Shown here one piece after another: positions 24,918 through 36,199 of a stretch of DNA of 64,000 nucleotides; within the stretch, counting starts at the first letter, position 1, and every line of letters begins with the position of its first letter. Source of the DNA: Amblyomma americanum (lineage: Eukaryota; Arthropoda; Arachnida; Ixodida; Ixodidae). Position numbers and translations under genes: made by a program. The notes below the pieces were generated by a model. The model saw only the letters and a program-made list of their open reading frames with translations. It was not told the DNA's origin and did no database searches. The stretch lies in contig NC_135498.1 of assembly GCF_052857255.1 (NCBI RefSeq), positions 158,519,124-158,583,123 of the forward strand, in the 5' to 3' direction.

Positions 24918-25051
24918 CACTCTAAACAGGAATAAGGCTATATGCAATTAAAAAGGGAGTAAGTTTTCCTCTAGCGAACTCTTTTCTCAAAAAAGAAAGC
25001 TCGCTAGAGGACAGCTTACTGTCTTACTACTCCTCGTTTATGTTTAGAGTG
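24918..25051. mobile_element. TA-flanked MITE, near-complete palindrome
   Basis: 134 bp from CACTCTAAACA to TGTTTAGAGTG, with TA on each side (Tc1/mariner-type target). Inner arms AGTAAGTTTTCCTCTAGCGA (24958-24977) and TCGCTAGAGGACAGCTTACT (25001-25020) pair around a short loop. There is no transposase. A diverged relative lies at 7790-7915. Confidence 0.75.
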
Positions 25052-25053
25052 TA

Positions 25054-27850
25054 GGATGGCACTGAGAAGTGCTCATTAGATTATTGCGAGATGCTGTTGT
25101 CACGCAGCGGGCTTTTGTAAGCTGGCTACGAATAAAGCCCATTAAATGTCATGGCAAGCTGAGGCACCTAATAGGATCGTCAGAGAATGGAGAAATTGCA
25201 TAGGCGCGGGCCAGTTCGCTGAAGCTTTGAGGTGGTCTGGCTGTAGTTAGCTGACTTCGTAAAAGAAAGAGAGAAACTTAATGACAACGTTGCCAAAACT
25301 GGACTATCACGAAAACGAATGATGATACCGTGTACGCAGACGAGTCTGCTCGTCCACTATACATTAGTGCATTCTTTTTTTTAGCACTATAGACTGCACA
25401 CCGCAACGTGTTAAGTTGAAAAGAATCGACAAATGCCTGCCCTGGGGTATCGCATTACACCGCCGCGAATGCCACGTGAAGTCCCACTAACATCAGTCGT
25501 GGAAACGCAACGAAACACGCGGTCGTCGCAGAAAAAAAAAAAACGCAGGGACTTCAGCAAAGTCCCAGTCGTGATCAATCCGGAATTTATCTCACTGCTC
25601 TCCATTTGACCTCACTCGGTCCGCGACGCGACAGGAAGCGAAAGAGAAATGCGTCCCAGCAGAGCTGCCTGGAAACTGTCCCCCCGTTTCCGCGGTCGTA
25701 AAACCGGCCTTGGGCGCGAAACGGAGGCCGCTTATAGGAAACACAAAGGGTGGACATTTTACAAAGTACCGATTCCGGCGCCGGCTTCCTGCATCCCGAG
25801 CACACTTCGGAGGTGTCGCCGCACGAGTGGTTGCCCGAGACGAAATGAAAAGGAAGTGCATGACGACCAACAACCGGCATCGTTAATGTCTCGTTAAATG
25901 TCACTTCCATTGCTATAAAACAACTGTCTCGGCAGCAGATCCTGCTTCCAGTAAGAAAACTATTCGCTCACGCGGCGCAGTGTGGCTTTGTGCGGGGATG
26001 GCCGGGAGTCGAAAATTATAACATTTGCAACTGCTGCGGTAGCAGGTTTTCTTTACCGTGGTACCATTGGCAGTGTCCACGTTTGCCTGCATCGGACTGT
26101 TACGAGCTGTAGCTAGCTACACAAGGTGCGCGGAGAGCGCTGCAGCGGCAGCCAAGTCTACGGCTTCCGCTTACAACTGCCGCTACAAAACGAGCAAAGT
26201 GTTGTGTACAGAAGTGTTGTGCTTGTGTACGAGGGGACACAGCCTGCACGCCGTGTTCCGCATCGGGCCCCACAACAGGAGTTCTCTTTCCCGGCCCGCG
26301 GGGAGCATAATATCCTTCCGCCACGTTTTCCAGTCTCCGCCGCCGTCTGAGTGCATGCAAGATGACTCTAGACAGTGGCGACGAGCGGCCGCGAAAGGTG
26401 TACCCCGAGCTCAGTGCGAATAAGTAGTTCTTGCGTTCCCGAACGCCTTTCCTTACAGTGAACGGCGGATATAACGCAAAGGCAGACCCACTGCGAATTA
26501 GGCGCGACACGTAAGACTACAGCCATGCAAAGCCTCCTCAATAACCGCCAAAAACGGAGACTTCTGATATCCCAACACTGAGGGGCTCACTGATAGAGCA
26601 CGACGCATTGGCCGTGGTCGTAATCTCACCCAGAGGGGACCTTCTCCGCAAACTTATCTCGTAGAAGTAAATAAAAAATGTCTTCCAATCAAGCAGAGTG
26701 GGCACTTCGCGCAGCGTTGCATCATCAACACCAATCGGCCCGGTTCTAAAAAGGCCACGGGCGAAAAATGCAAAAACCGCCAAGGTCTATCTATCTATAC
26801 GTAGGAGTCAGATAGGCACGGTCGTAAGAAAATATTATCAAGGGCACCATCAGCCAGAGATGATGGAGGACAGACGCATTCCCTTCCACATCTACGGCCC
26901 CGCTGTCATCAAGGCGCGGCGCTCGCAGAGACAGGCGACAGAAGCGCCGCTGTGGAAGTTATGTCACTTGTGAGTTATTCGTTCGCAGACGAGACAGCCG
27001 CTCATCCGCTGCATAATGCAGCCCCGTCATTAGGACCGTCTGGGCAGGTGGCACGCTTTCGATCAGGAGATGGCCTCGAGCGATTTCCGCCACATGCAGG
27101 AAAGAGCGCAGCTGCTTTACAAGATGCTTCGAAAATTTAGCGACTGACGTCTGCTGGCGTCCGGTACATTTCGGCACTAACGATCGCTGCTTTTGTTGAA
27201 TGCTCTTCTTGATGTAAATAACGTTATTTCAGCGCAGCGCCTGGCGAATGCGTTTGCCGATTTTCGCTGAATAAACAGCGGCTGCCAGATGTGTAGCGCA
27301 TAAACGAGTGCTCTGTGGTTTGTGCCCAAGGCCGATCGGGCAAGCGCGCTTGAATGCACGACGCCGCTGCGCGGTGGTGGTTTGTTCCCGGTCCCTGGGG
27401 AACGCGAGGCTAACCGGCAGCGCGCAACGCATATACTTGCGTCCACTGACGTCTATTTTGCGGTCGTACTCAGAGGGGGCCCCAAAACTGCAGGCGCCAT
27501 AAGTGCGTCTTCTACTGCGGAGAGGACGCCCAAGAAATATGCAGTTAAAGTACGCTCTTCTGTGCAGCTTTCTTTTCACTTGTGTGCCTCCTAATGAGCA
27601 AAAGAACTCGTACACGAGTCCAAGACATATTCGCTGAGCAGAACCAAGGAACTTGAAGAAAAAAAAGAGACTAAAAAGGGGCGAGAGGTTAGTCCTTTTG
27701 GGAACTAACTGATTTTCCACAACCATTAGATATTTTCGGGACTAACTGCAAGTGGTATAACTGTTGGTCACAATGGGACTAACTGCAAAGGGTCTCTACT
27801 GTTGATTCCCTAGGGAAATGGTGCAGCAGTTCCCGAGAGCAGCCATGTAA
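25054..27850. other. Unassigned DNA
   Basis: 2.8 kb with open frames on both strands (25587-25910, 26058-26510, 27229-27726), none with a recognisable domain. The overlap of frames on opposite strands reflects GC-rich composition. Confidence 0.45.
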
Positions 27851-28020
27851 GGAAAACGAAGCGTGATTTCCAGCGTAATTTAGAGCGGGATAGTTTTCGA
27901 CAGCACTTATTGCACATAACAAAGGAAGCAGAAATAAACGCGCATCAAAATACCAGGATTCGAACCCACAGCCTTCGCACTGGCAGCCTAGCGTGGGTAT
28001 GCCCAAGCCACCGTAGAGGA
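27851..28020 (-). mobile_element. tRNA-like SINE family, copy 1
   Basis: On the minus strand: a tRNA-like head (A-box-like GGTGGCTTGGGC, B box GGGTTCGAATCC at 27957-27967). It is followed by a body with AAGTGCTGTCG, AACTATCCCGCTCT, AATTACGCTG and CACGCTTCGTTT. The same order is seen at 29758-29940 on the plus strand. Not a Ruka copy, as the body differs. Confidence 0.7.
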
Positions 28021-28694
28021 GGGTCCGGAGCAGGACATAAAAGCCTTATGTATACGATGTACATGAGTTGCTCGGGCTTACAGCTCATAGTTTTATCAAA
28101 CGTACGCTGTTAAGAGCAAAGTATGCTGATTTAGCTTTTTGCAACAAGGTACGGTGGGCCGTAAAACCTATGCACAGCGTTTGAATAGCATTTTTGGCCA
28201 AAAAAGGAGTGCCGAACTATCTATATGTATACCTTACGTCCGGTACTTCGCAACCACAAAATGTTTTCTTTACGTTTTTTTTGCGGATAAGGTTCTTATT
28301 TGTAGCATTGGCAGGTGCACATTACAGCCTGCTGAAAGCAAATATAGAACGCCGTGGTTCCCTTCGTTGTTTGTTATATGAGCGGGCAGCGACGGCCAGT
28401 CGCCAGTCGCCGCTCACCGTTTCGATGCGTGTACAAAGTATAATGTAAGCTCGTAAAAACAGCAACTAAATGAAACAACGTACACTTGCTTAACGCTAGC
28501 CCTTATAACTCACACATTCGACACGAACTGAAGCTCGCAGTACCGGTTGCTACGGGTTCAAGGAAGCCTTTTTATCACGCGAAAGAGTCATCCGCTTCGG
28601 CGCCGACACAGGCGGTGCTCTCAATGGCCTTATATGACATCCTGCGCTTCGAAAAATCGAGTACTATTGCAGTCGAGGTCATCCGACATTTTTC
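28021..28694. other. Unassigned DNA
   Basis: No recognised feature before the GT microsatellite. Confidence 0.45.
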
Positions 28695-28736
28695 GTGCGT
28701 GCGTGCGTGCGTGTGCGTGTGTGTGTGCGTGTGCGT

Positions 28737-28780
<44 letters not shown>
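28695..28780. repeat. (GTGC)n/(GT)n microsatellite
   Basis: GTGC units grade into about 20 GT units, ending exactly at the TGTTGGCGG terminus of the adjoining foldback element. Confidence 0.95.
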
Positions 28781-28781
<1 letters not shown>

Positions 28782-29495
28782 GGCGGACACTAGAAAACCG
28801 GTGAATCGTCTTACATAGTAAAGCTAAAAAGTAACTTATCAACTAGTAGAGTTAGGCGCCTAGTTGCAATTAGAGATTTGCAGCCGGTCATTAGTAATAG
28901 CCATATCAGATTTTAGAATTTCGAAACGCCATTACCCTCACCGCTGTGGCTCGACAAAATTTAGCTGCATCGTGCGAAAGTACGTACATGCGCTTTCGGA
29001 AGCAGTCGGTCGAAGCGACCCCTCCAGCGCACTTAATTAGTCGAAAAAGCGAAATTTTGTCAAGCCACAGCGGCAAGGGTAATCGCGTTTCGAAATTGGT
29101 TTGGTTTGGTTTATATGGGTTTAATGTCCCAAAGGGACTCAGGCTATGATGGACGCCGTAGTGAAGGGCTCCGGAAATTTCGACCACCTGGGGTTCTTTA
29201 ACGTGCACTGATATCGCACAGTGCACGGGCCAGAATATCGCCTGCATCGAAATTCCACCGCAGCGGCCGGGATCGAACCCGCGTCTTTCGGATCAGCAGC
29301 CGAGCGCCATAACCACTAAGCCACCACGGCGGCTGTTTTCGAAATCCTAAACACTGATAAGGCTACTACTTATGACCAACTAGAAATATCTAATTGCAAC
29401 TAGGTGCCTAACTCTAACAGTTAAAAAGAAAATTACTAAAATTTAGTTAGCTTATTAGATAAGATGATTCACCGGTTTTCTGGTATCCGCCAACA
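28778..29495. mobile_element. Long-arm foldback DNA element carrying a SINE
   Basis: Termini are TGTTGGCGGA...TCCGCCAACA. The left arm (28778-28965) and right arm (29055-29495) are reverse complements over about 185 bp with moderate divergence. Shared motifs include GAAAACCGGTGAATC, GAGTTAGGC.CCTAGTTGCAA and CCGCTGTGGCT.GACAAAATTT. The right arm is split by a SINE at 29097-29336, so the element without it is about 470 bp. No coding capacity. The target duplication is obscured by the GT repeat on the left. Confidence 0.8.
29097..29336 (-). mobile_element. Full-length Ruka-type SINE (AACC-tail type)
   Basis: Minus-strand copy with head GCCGCCGTGGTGGCTTAGTG, B box GGTTCGATCCC, shared body and a tail of repeated AACC units (29097-29110). 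A 9-bp duplication TTTCGAAAT flanks it (29088-29096, 29337-29345). It lies inside one arm of the foldback element, so it inserted later than that element. Confidence 0.92.
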
Positions 29496-29757
29496 TTGGT
29501 AATACTATGCCGCAAAAGCGATATTTTTATCCAAAAAAGCCTATTTTTGAAAATGTTCGCTCAAACACCCGGTACATGATTCGGCACTTCATTTCTAGCC
29601 AGAAATGCTATTCAGACGCTGTGAATATGTTGCAAAAGCATATAACAGCAAAATCACCGTACTTTGATCTAAACAGCAATGCATTTAATAAAACTGCGAG
29701 CGGAAAACCCGAGCGATGCATGTACTTCGTATATAAAGAATTTATTTCCTGCTGCGG

Positions 29758-29940
29758 ACCATTTGCTGCGGTGGCCTGGGCGTATTGACGCTGAGTTCCC
29801 AATCCGAAGGTTGTAGGTTCAATCCTGGTATGTTCGCGTGCGTTTCATTATTTGTTTCCTTTGTTGTTATTACGTGCGATAAGTGCTGTCGCAAACTATC
29901 CCGCTCTGAATTACGCTGAAAACCACGCTTCGTTTGCATT
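29758..29940 (+). mobile_element. tRNA-like SINE family, copy 2
   Basis: Inverted relative of 27851-28020. A-box-like GCGGTGGCCTGGGCG, B box GGTTCAATCC (29816-29825), body GATAAGTGCTGTCGCAAAC and TATCCCGCTCTGAATTACG, then a T run at 29940-29948. Confidence 0.7.
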
Positions 29941-29959
29941 TTTTTTTGCGCTGCAGCTC

Positions 29960-30545
29960 ATTCTTTCCGCGTGGAGCACTGGTCAGTCTTTGAACCGTCG
30001 CTTCAGGGCTTTGGATCCTCCATGGAGTGCGTCTTCGTCTGTCCGTAATGTACCGCGTCATGGAGCAGCATTGGATTTGCCGTCTTTGGCTCGGTGTGCA
30101 TTTACAAAGCAATACACGTTCCGGACTGCGATTCTTGAAAGCCCTGCTTGTGAAAGATGTGTCTGCGAGGAGACAATTGCACATCTCCTGTGCGAGTGCC
30201 CTGCGTAGGCGACCGAAAGACATACGCTGCGTTGTGGCCTGGACCGCCACGATCCTTAACAGAGGATAAGATCCTGGGACCGCGGCCACAGTAATCGACT
30301 GTCCTCAAGGCCTACAAGGCACTGTCTTGCTTCCTGAGCCCGACTGGCTTGAGGGGACCAGTTGTTATTGCTCCTCTCGCTCTTTCTCTGTTTCCCTTTT
30401 CAATCCCCTCAACCCTCTTCCCCAGAGCAGGGCAGCCAACCGGAACTCCTTTCTGGTTAACATCCCTGTCTTGCTTCTTCCTCTTGATCTCTCCCTCTAC
30501 GCTGCGGTTCGTCCCCCCGTTAGCCTCTCTCTCAGCAGATAGTCG
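29960..30545 (+). pseudogene. LINE fragment: end of ORF2 and 3' UTR
   Basis: The frame at 29980-30208 reads RRFRALDPPWSASSSV and then SPACERCVCEETIAHLLCEC, the Cys-rich post-RNase H segment of tick LINE ORF2 proteins (CxxC...HxLxxC). The frame stops at 30206-30208. Related sequence (KILGPR) continues in another frame to about 30350, and a CT-rich 3' UTR contains GGCAGCCAACCGGAACTCC and CTGGTTAACATCCCTG. It is a different lineage from the fragment at 11854-12435. Dead, 5'-truncated. Confidence 0.7.
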
Positions 30546-32070
30546 AATTTGCGGCAAGAGGAGAGTCGTGTGCAAACTTATGGACTAACGGGGGTTTTTA
30601 AGTGCGACACGTGTCCTTCTTTGCTCCCCCCCCCCCCCCCCTAGGCTGGTTTCTTTTTTTTTTCTTATAGTGTATATATGCCATCAAGGCTGCAAGAACC
30701 GAGACCACCATAATTTGGACCAGCATAATTTGGACTTTACCAGGCAAGACCGGCCGCGCAACAGCTGGAGGTATACGTCGGCGATTGCGAGGACCATACG
30801 GGTCTTTCCACATGCGCAAAATTATTTGCGCGCATTGTAGCTCCGAAGGCTGTTCAAGAGGCGCACGTGGCTTTCATACACTGCGCACTCTCCCCTCGTT
30901 CTCCTCGCCGACCTTGTGCGGCGCCTCGGCGAGCGGTAACGACTTCACGGGCGCTCACACACGTTGCCCAATGCGTCGCATGATTGCGCGCACCTGGTTT
31001 GCACGCCTGCCTAGGAATCCTCCGCGGCTCCAGGTACAGCGTGCTTGCTTTCACGTGGGTGGACCCACTGCCGCCCAAAGCCTTGCACAACGCGACAGGT
31101 TGCGTTCTGGTTGCGTGTGTATGTGTAAGCCTCCATATAGTCTTTACTTTTTCTCAGTGGCCCACGAGACGAAATGGCAGAAAAAGCATCAAGGCGATTG
31201 TATTGTCGGCCGAAACATTGCCGTTGAGGAAGATTTCTTCGGGATAAAAAAAAATCAAGCGTCGAAAAAATCGTAGTTATACCAGGACTGGTTGTTTGAA
31301 CAGTACGAGAACTAGAACCGAAACAAAAAGCTAAGACGACTGCTGTGCGAATGCATCGTTATTTTTTTTAACCGTGCTTAAGCGGTTTATTAACGATTTA
31401 AGAAGCACGTGGTCGCTCTGTAGCCATTGAAATTACTAAAACCGAATGGTAAAAACGCCGCTTTTAGCTGTCGCTAAAATTTTGGACATTGGCAAGATGC
31501 ACCGTTGCCTTCTGCGGCTGTCTCTTTATTGAAAATCCTTTCACTGGGCTCACCTATAAACGTGAGCGATGATCTAGCCTTTGAATTCAACTTTCATGTG
31601 GCCTTTCGTATACGTGTTCCGAGTGGACGGAAACTTCCGTTACGGTGAACGAGGGACCTGTGACAGCGGTGACTCTTCGCCAGTGACCACTGCAGCGGCC
31701 GTGCCTTCTCGCGAGCAACGCTGCGGCCGCATGTATGCAGTGCACGGCTTTGGAGAACGAAAAGCGACTCAGCCTTTCGAGACTGGCATGTGGCTGACGC
31801 TTTCGAAACACGGACTTTCACCTCCCTGTTTTGATTACAACTTAACACTATCCCCTTGTCGTGTGTGAAACAAGAGTGCAAGATATCGCTTCCTCAGGTT
31901 TTCCAACAGGATAATAGAACTGCCGCATAGCTGCCACCCTGACTCTTCAATCACATTCTACGCGGCACGTGTTGCAGTAATAGAGGACGTTCAACGCACG
32001 CCGCTATAGGCGGTGCTGGTGAGCACACGCAAGGTTCGGTTGCACGCTACACAGAACGCAGTCCAAAGAA
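30546..32070. other. Unassigned DNA
   Basis: Contains a 16-C run (30626-30641). A 163-residue frame at 30785-31276 overlaps an opposite-strand frame and has no motif that I recognise. Confidence 0.45.
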
Positions 32071-32225
32071 GAGCCGCCGCCGTACCTCAGTGACCAGAGT
32101 ACCGTACGCGACATGCGGAGGTCGTGGTTTCGTACCACACCAGCGACATATCGACGGAATTTCTTAAAATTTTCTCCCGAATTGAAGTTGCACTGAAGTT
32201 GAAGCTGAAAGTTTATTAAGGAATC
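32071..32225 (+). mobile_element. tRNA-like SINE fragment
   Basis: GCCGTACCTCAGTGACCAGA resembles a pol III A box region, and GGTCGTGGTTTCGTACCAC resembles a degraded B box. The tail runs through GCTGAAAGTTTATTAAGG. No second copy in the window. Confidence 0.5.
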
Positions 32226-32894
32226 CAAACAAAGTTACAAGCGTATACAGCGAGAGGCCCCATGGTACAAGACCTTATTTCTAGTGTAAAAATGATTACA
32301 TTACTAATTTCCCAGTCTCATCAGCGCCACGAAATAAGAAAAGTAAGCATTCCCTTATAATTGGCTTCAATTACTGTTCGGTTCTGTCATGCAAGCAAAA
32401 CAGCCGTAAGATATATAACATGCTATGGAACAGCCGCGCAAACACAGATACAGTGAATTTTCAAAGCACAGTGAGTTCCACAGTCAATGCGAACGAGGCA
32501 AGAAGCTGACTTGCTCCGCCCACTTTCTTGCTAATAGGCGCAGCGAATATACGAGAACGGATGAACATGTAGCAAGTACCCGTGGGCGAGGAAGTAGCAA
32601 AAGAAGCTGTAGTTTAATCTTGTCGCTGAGAGTTGATCACGAAATGCACTGTAGGAGAGGTGCAGCGATTTCTAGGACGGATCATAGATGGCGGTATCCA
32701 CGCTCGAGCGGTTACTGGTCGGGCATATACCTGACTGCGCAACATTCGCCAGTCTGCGTTCTTCGAACTATAGGCTGCGCATGGTCTCCTTGGCTGCTTT
32801 CGCGGTCCCTAAAGACCCTGCTTTTCTTAGATAGACAAAGCACTCGATTTCCTTGGCCACTTTTAATGCATTGCGTGACGCCCCGCCCTTACAA
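32226..32894. other. Unassigned DNA
   Basis: No recognised feature; the 160-residue frame 32425-32907 has no motif. Confidence 0.45.
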
Positions 32895-33145
32895 AAATGG
32901 CCTATAGACTGTCCATAGACTTCTTATAGACTGTGTTGCCTTCCTAAAAATGTTTACTTTTTGCCTACTCATGGCCTACAGACAAAATCCTACTAAAAGC
33001 GTACGGCCGTGAATCCTATAGATTGTCTATAGACTGTCTATAGGGTTTGTATTGTCTACAGATTAGTCTATAGGACTTGTCTATAGAAAGTCTACAGACT
33101 TTATACACAAGAGTCTATGGACAGTCTATAGCATATCTAAAGAAT
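32895..33145 (+). repeat. CTATAGA-rich dispersed repeat, copy 2
   Basis: Better preserved partner of 17005-17265. It contains TATAGACTGTCTATAG (palindromic), CTTGTCTATAGAAAGTC and TACGGCCGTGAATC. Confidence 0.7.
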
Positions 33146-33599
33146 TCTTTAAGTGCTGAGCAGACGCGCTCTGAGTCCCTCATTTGGCCGTCTGATGTGT
33201 TACAGCCCTCGCCCGCTCTTCAGCAGCCTCAGCAAACCCTCGCGGCGCAGAACGAATGGAAGAAAGACGACGACGACAGTTTCAAACGCATACCAGGGCT
33301 CGTTACCAGCTATAGAACACGTCCTCTTGAGGACGACAGCAACAACCTAGCGCGATGTGCTGCAGCGATCGTCGAGTGCCCAAGGCATGGAAAAACGAAG
33401 CAGCTGTGTTGACGCCGCCAATGGCTGGAATTCTCCATTTTCGTCCATTCGGATGGCAAGTTTCGCTGTTTCGGATAACGTCTGCTTCATGATCGGCACC
33501 GCGTGCGGCTCTAAGTTCGGGCTCACGTTCGGCCGCGATGGGCCGCGGTGTCCGTACGATATTCGTCGTAGTTTGTCGAGAATAGGAGGTTTGCAATGA
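33146..33599. other. Unassigned DNA
   Basis: No supported feature. Confidence 0.45.
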
Positions 33600-34230
33600 T
33601 GATATCGTGAACATTGATGTAATAGCCACATTTATCATTTACGTTGATGATAGCAATTTAATGCTCTCGCAAAGTGATGTTAATATTTTGGCAGCAAAAT
33701 ATAATGATATGCTTTCAAAGCTGTCCTCCTGGTCCCGATATCAGCAACTTACCCATGATCCAAAAACGACCAAAGTGATGATTTTTCGATCCACAAATAA
33801 GCCGATCAACCTATTAAGTAGTTTCACGATTGAAGGCCAAATTTTTATTTAGGACAAGATATTAGGCGTGACTTATTCCTCACGCCTTACTTGGGATCTG
33901 CATATAATTCACTCATGCATTAAACTTCCTTGAGTCACTGAAGCGTTGTCACGATGCACAACCTTTCTTCTAGCGCACATTAAACTACAGATTTACTGCG
34001 AAATGTTTTCATCGTATATTAATTATTGCAGCCTAAGCTGGGTTACCACAGCTAAAGAAGAGGTTCATAAGATTTGCGGAAGAAAATTCGTCGTATAATC
34101 GATAGCATTACATACTGTTGACACGTTTTTCATCTCAAAAATGCCAATTGATAAGATAGAACACTTGTGCGAGTATCGTATTCTACCCTCTTTTCGTTCA
34201 AATTCTGCAGCCCCGAAGAATTATTACATA
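33600..34230 (+). pseudogene. LINE RT fragment, left half (Jockey-like)
   Basis: Reads IIYVDDSNLMLSQSD (RT block with YVDD), then KYNDMLSKLSSWSR and KTTKVMIFRSTNKP, as in Jockey/I-group non-LTR reverse transcriptases. The RT is followed by frameshifted thumb-like sequence (SSYINYCSLSWVTT). The 5' two-thirds of ORF2 is absent. The coding frame at 34197-34230 continues across the gypsy insertion into 35399, which shows both halves are one element. Confidence 0.8.
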
Positions 34231-34367
34231 TGTAAGGTGGGGCTTATTCCGAGAAGCTTCTAAACGGGAGCAGGGCCAACAGCAGTCCGAGGTCAGCTAG
34301 TCCAGCCAGGAGCGTGCACCAGGCGATGGCCATGCGGCTCGCGCGTATGCTTGTCGTCTTCCTTACA
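34231..34367 (-). repeat. 3' LTR of truncated gypsy copy
   Basis: 137 bp from TGTAAGG to CCTTACA, perfect 7-bp inverted termini. The coding strand ends CTTCTCGGAATAAGCC before the terminal CCTTACA, with an AATAA-like poly(A) signal. Confidence 0.8.
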
Positions 34368-34403
34368 ATGGCCCCCGGACAGAAGAGGAGCCATCCTGGC
34401 GAC

Positions 34404-35394
34404 TTAAGGGGCGGACAAGACCGCGGGGTCGTAGTATGTCTTGAGGCGCTGGATATGGACAGTCTCACGGCCGCGGCGTCTGAGATCGGGTGACGGCGTG
34501 AGGGGCTCAACAATATAGTTGACTCGAGATATTTGCTCCAAGATGCGATAGGGCCCTTGATATTTAGCGAGCAGTTTCCGGGAGAGGCTCGGAGTACTGG
34601 GAGGTATCCACAGCCAGACAAGAGAGCCAGGCGAGAAATGCTGGAGACGTTGATCTTCATCGTGGCGCGTTTTTTGAAGGGACTGGGTAGCTGTCGTGGG
34701 CGACCGGGCAATCTGGCGGCAGTCTTCGGCGTCCCTAGAGGCTTCGGAAACGGTGGTGCACTCAGATGCGTTAGGGTGGTAGGAGAGAACAGTATCAATG
34801 GGAACGGAGGGATGGCGGCCATAATGTAGGAAGAAAGGAGAAAATCCTGTTGTAGACTGCGTAGCAGTATTGTACGCGAACGTAATATACGGGAGAATAA
34901 GGTCCCAGGTTGTGTGGTTCGAACGGACGTACATAGCCAGCATGTCCCCCAGAGTGCGGTTAAAGCGTTCAGTGAGGCCGTTGGTCTGAGGGTGGTAAGC
35001 GGTGGAAGTCCGATGGATGACGTAGCACTCACGGAGAAGAGCTTTGATGACATCAGATAGGAAGACACGGCCTCTATCGCTGAGGAGTTCTCGAGGGGCA
35101 CCGTGTCGAAGGATGAACCGACGCAGAAGAAAGGATGCCACATCCTGTGCCGTGGCAGCAGAGAGAGCGGCTGTTTCAGCATACCGCGTGAAGTGATCGA
35201 CGGCAACAATGATCCATCGTTTGCCAGAAGCAGTATAGGGGAGGGGCCCATATAAATCAATGCCAACGCGGTCGAAAGGGCGAGGCGGACAAGATAGTGG
35301 CTGCAACTCGCCAGCAGTACGGGTAGTGGGTGTCTTGTGGCGTTGGCAGTCGAGGCACGAGCGCACGTATTTCAAAATGAAATTGTACATGCCG
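34404..35394 (-). pseudogene. Integrase C-terminal part of pol (truncated)
   Basis: About 330 residues homologous to the integrase at 722-1855. Numbering from the nominal Met at 35441, it has the zinc-finger Cys pair C29/C32, then D62, D122 and E158 (D-x35-E), followed by a GPYR module and the same C-terminal RETVHIQRLK segment. The frame is open from the breakpoint to the stop at 34404. The first 16 residues of the open frame (35394-35441) are LINE sequence read backwards, so the nominal start is not real. Not expressible as a polyprotein. Confidence 0.88.
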
Positions 35395-36040
35395 CATACT
35401 GAATTTCTAACAGCTAACGTCAATGTTGGTCGCGCACCCAATACAGACCCACGGTTTGTGTCTCAATTCCGCAATAATTACAAATTACAAGCATTACACT
35501 GCCCAGTTCCCGCCATTACTAACGAACATCGACACACACAGAGCTCTTAACAATTACAGAGTCTGACATTATTTAGTAGACATTTAGTAGATATTTTATC
35601 TGTGTTATGTTTCCCTGCTCTTTAACTCTCTTTGATATTGGATTCATTACAACATAGTTTCGTTCTCTTATGTGTTTTTCAAAGCACTTTTGTATGTTCA
35701 TTATTGAATCTAAGTATTATGGACTACTAGTTGCATTCGGAAATTCGCTGTGTTCTTTTTTATTACCTGATGCCCATTGTCACATTTGTTTTTCAGTTTG
35801 TTGCATACATTGAAGCTCTGTTGATGAACTCCATTGCTATTTTATGTACGGTAACCAAGGATGTACTCTGCTTCTGTCCTTTTATGATTTTTCAATTGCA
35901 TTTTGACTGCTTTGCCATTTCTGTCAAGCCAAATTAGGGTTTCAGAGGCCATGTCAAGCTGCCTATAGAGCAGCTTTTAGCCCCGAATATGGCTTCCAGT
36001 CTATTCTGTAAAATAAAAGTGAATGATAAAAAAAATAATG
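35395..36040 (+). pseudogene. LINE right half: C-terminus and 3' UTR
   Basis: 35399-35547 encodes FLTANVNVGRAPNTDP and FRNNYKLQALHCPVPAI, the usual C-terminal NYGLQxLxYxxP-type motif of Jockey-like elements, ending in TAA. The 3' UTR follows, with a hairpin (GCTG...CAGC near 35959-35975), AAAATAAAAGTGAATG and an A-rich end at about 36030. Confidence 0.75.
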
Positions 36041-36199
36041 GTGAAAAGCTTTTCATTCTTAACCGCCAGAAGAAAGTTGTGGCGTCACTTCACCTTCCTT
36101 TGACAATCTCACTGAGTGCATATCGCCGCCCGGCCGCTGCAGCCAGCTCAGGTACACCGGCGCGGCCAGAATGAAGTGCAGGCTCTGGCGATGCGATTG

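Larger units (their letters stand above)
34231..35394 (-). mobile_element. 5'-truncated Ty3/gypsy copy inside a LINE
   Basis: Retains one 137-bp LTR (34231-34367) and the integrase end of pol, and is related to the element at 527-5802. There is no second LTR, gag, protease or RT. CATA flanks it at 34227-34230 and 35395-35398. Removing it with one CATA joins the LINE halves in a continuous frame. The truncated end coincides with the duplication. Confidence 0.85.

Noticed and set aside
27229..27726. 165-residue minus frame
   Set aside because: No recognisable domain, start context or splice structure.
30785..31276. 163-residue frame as a host exon
   Set aside because: Overlaps an antisense frame and shows no conserved motif or convincing splice sites.
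34244..35266. 340-residue minus-strand open frame
   Set aside because: Out-of-frame shadow of the integrase fragment and LTR.
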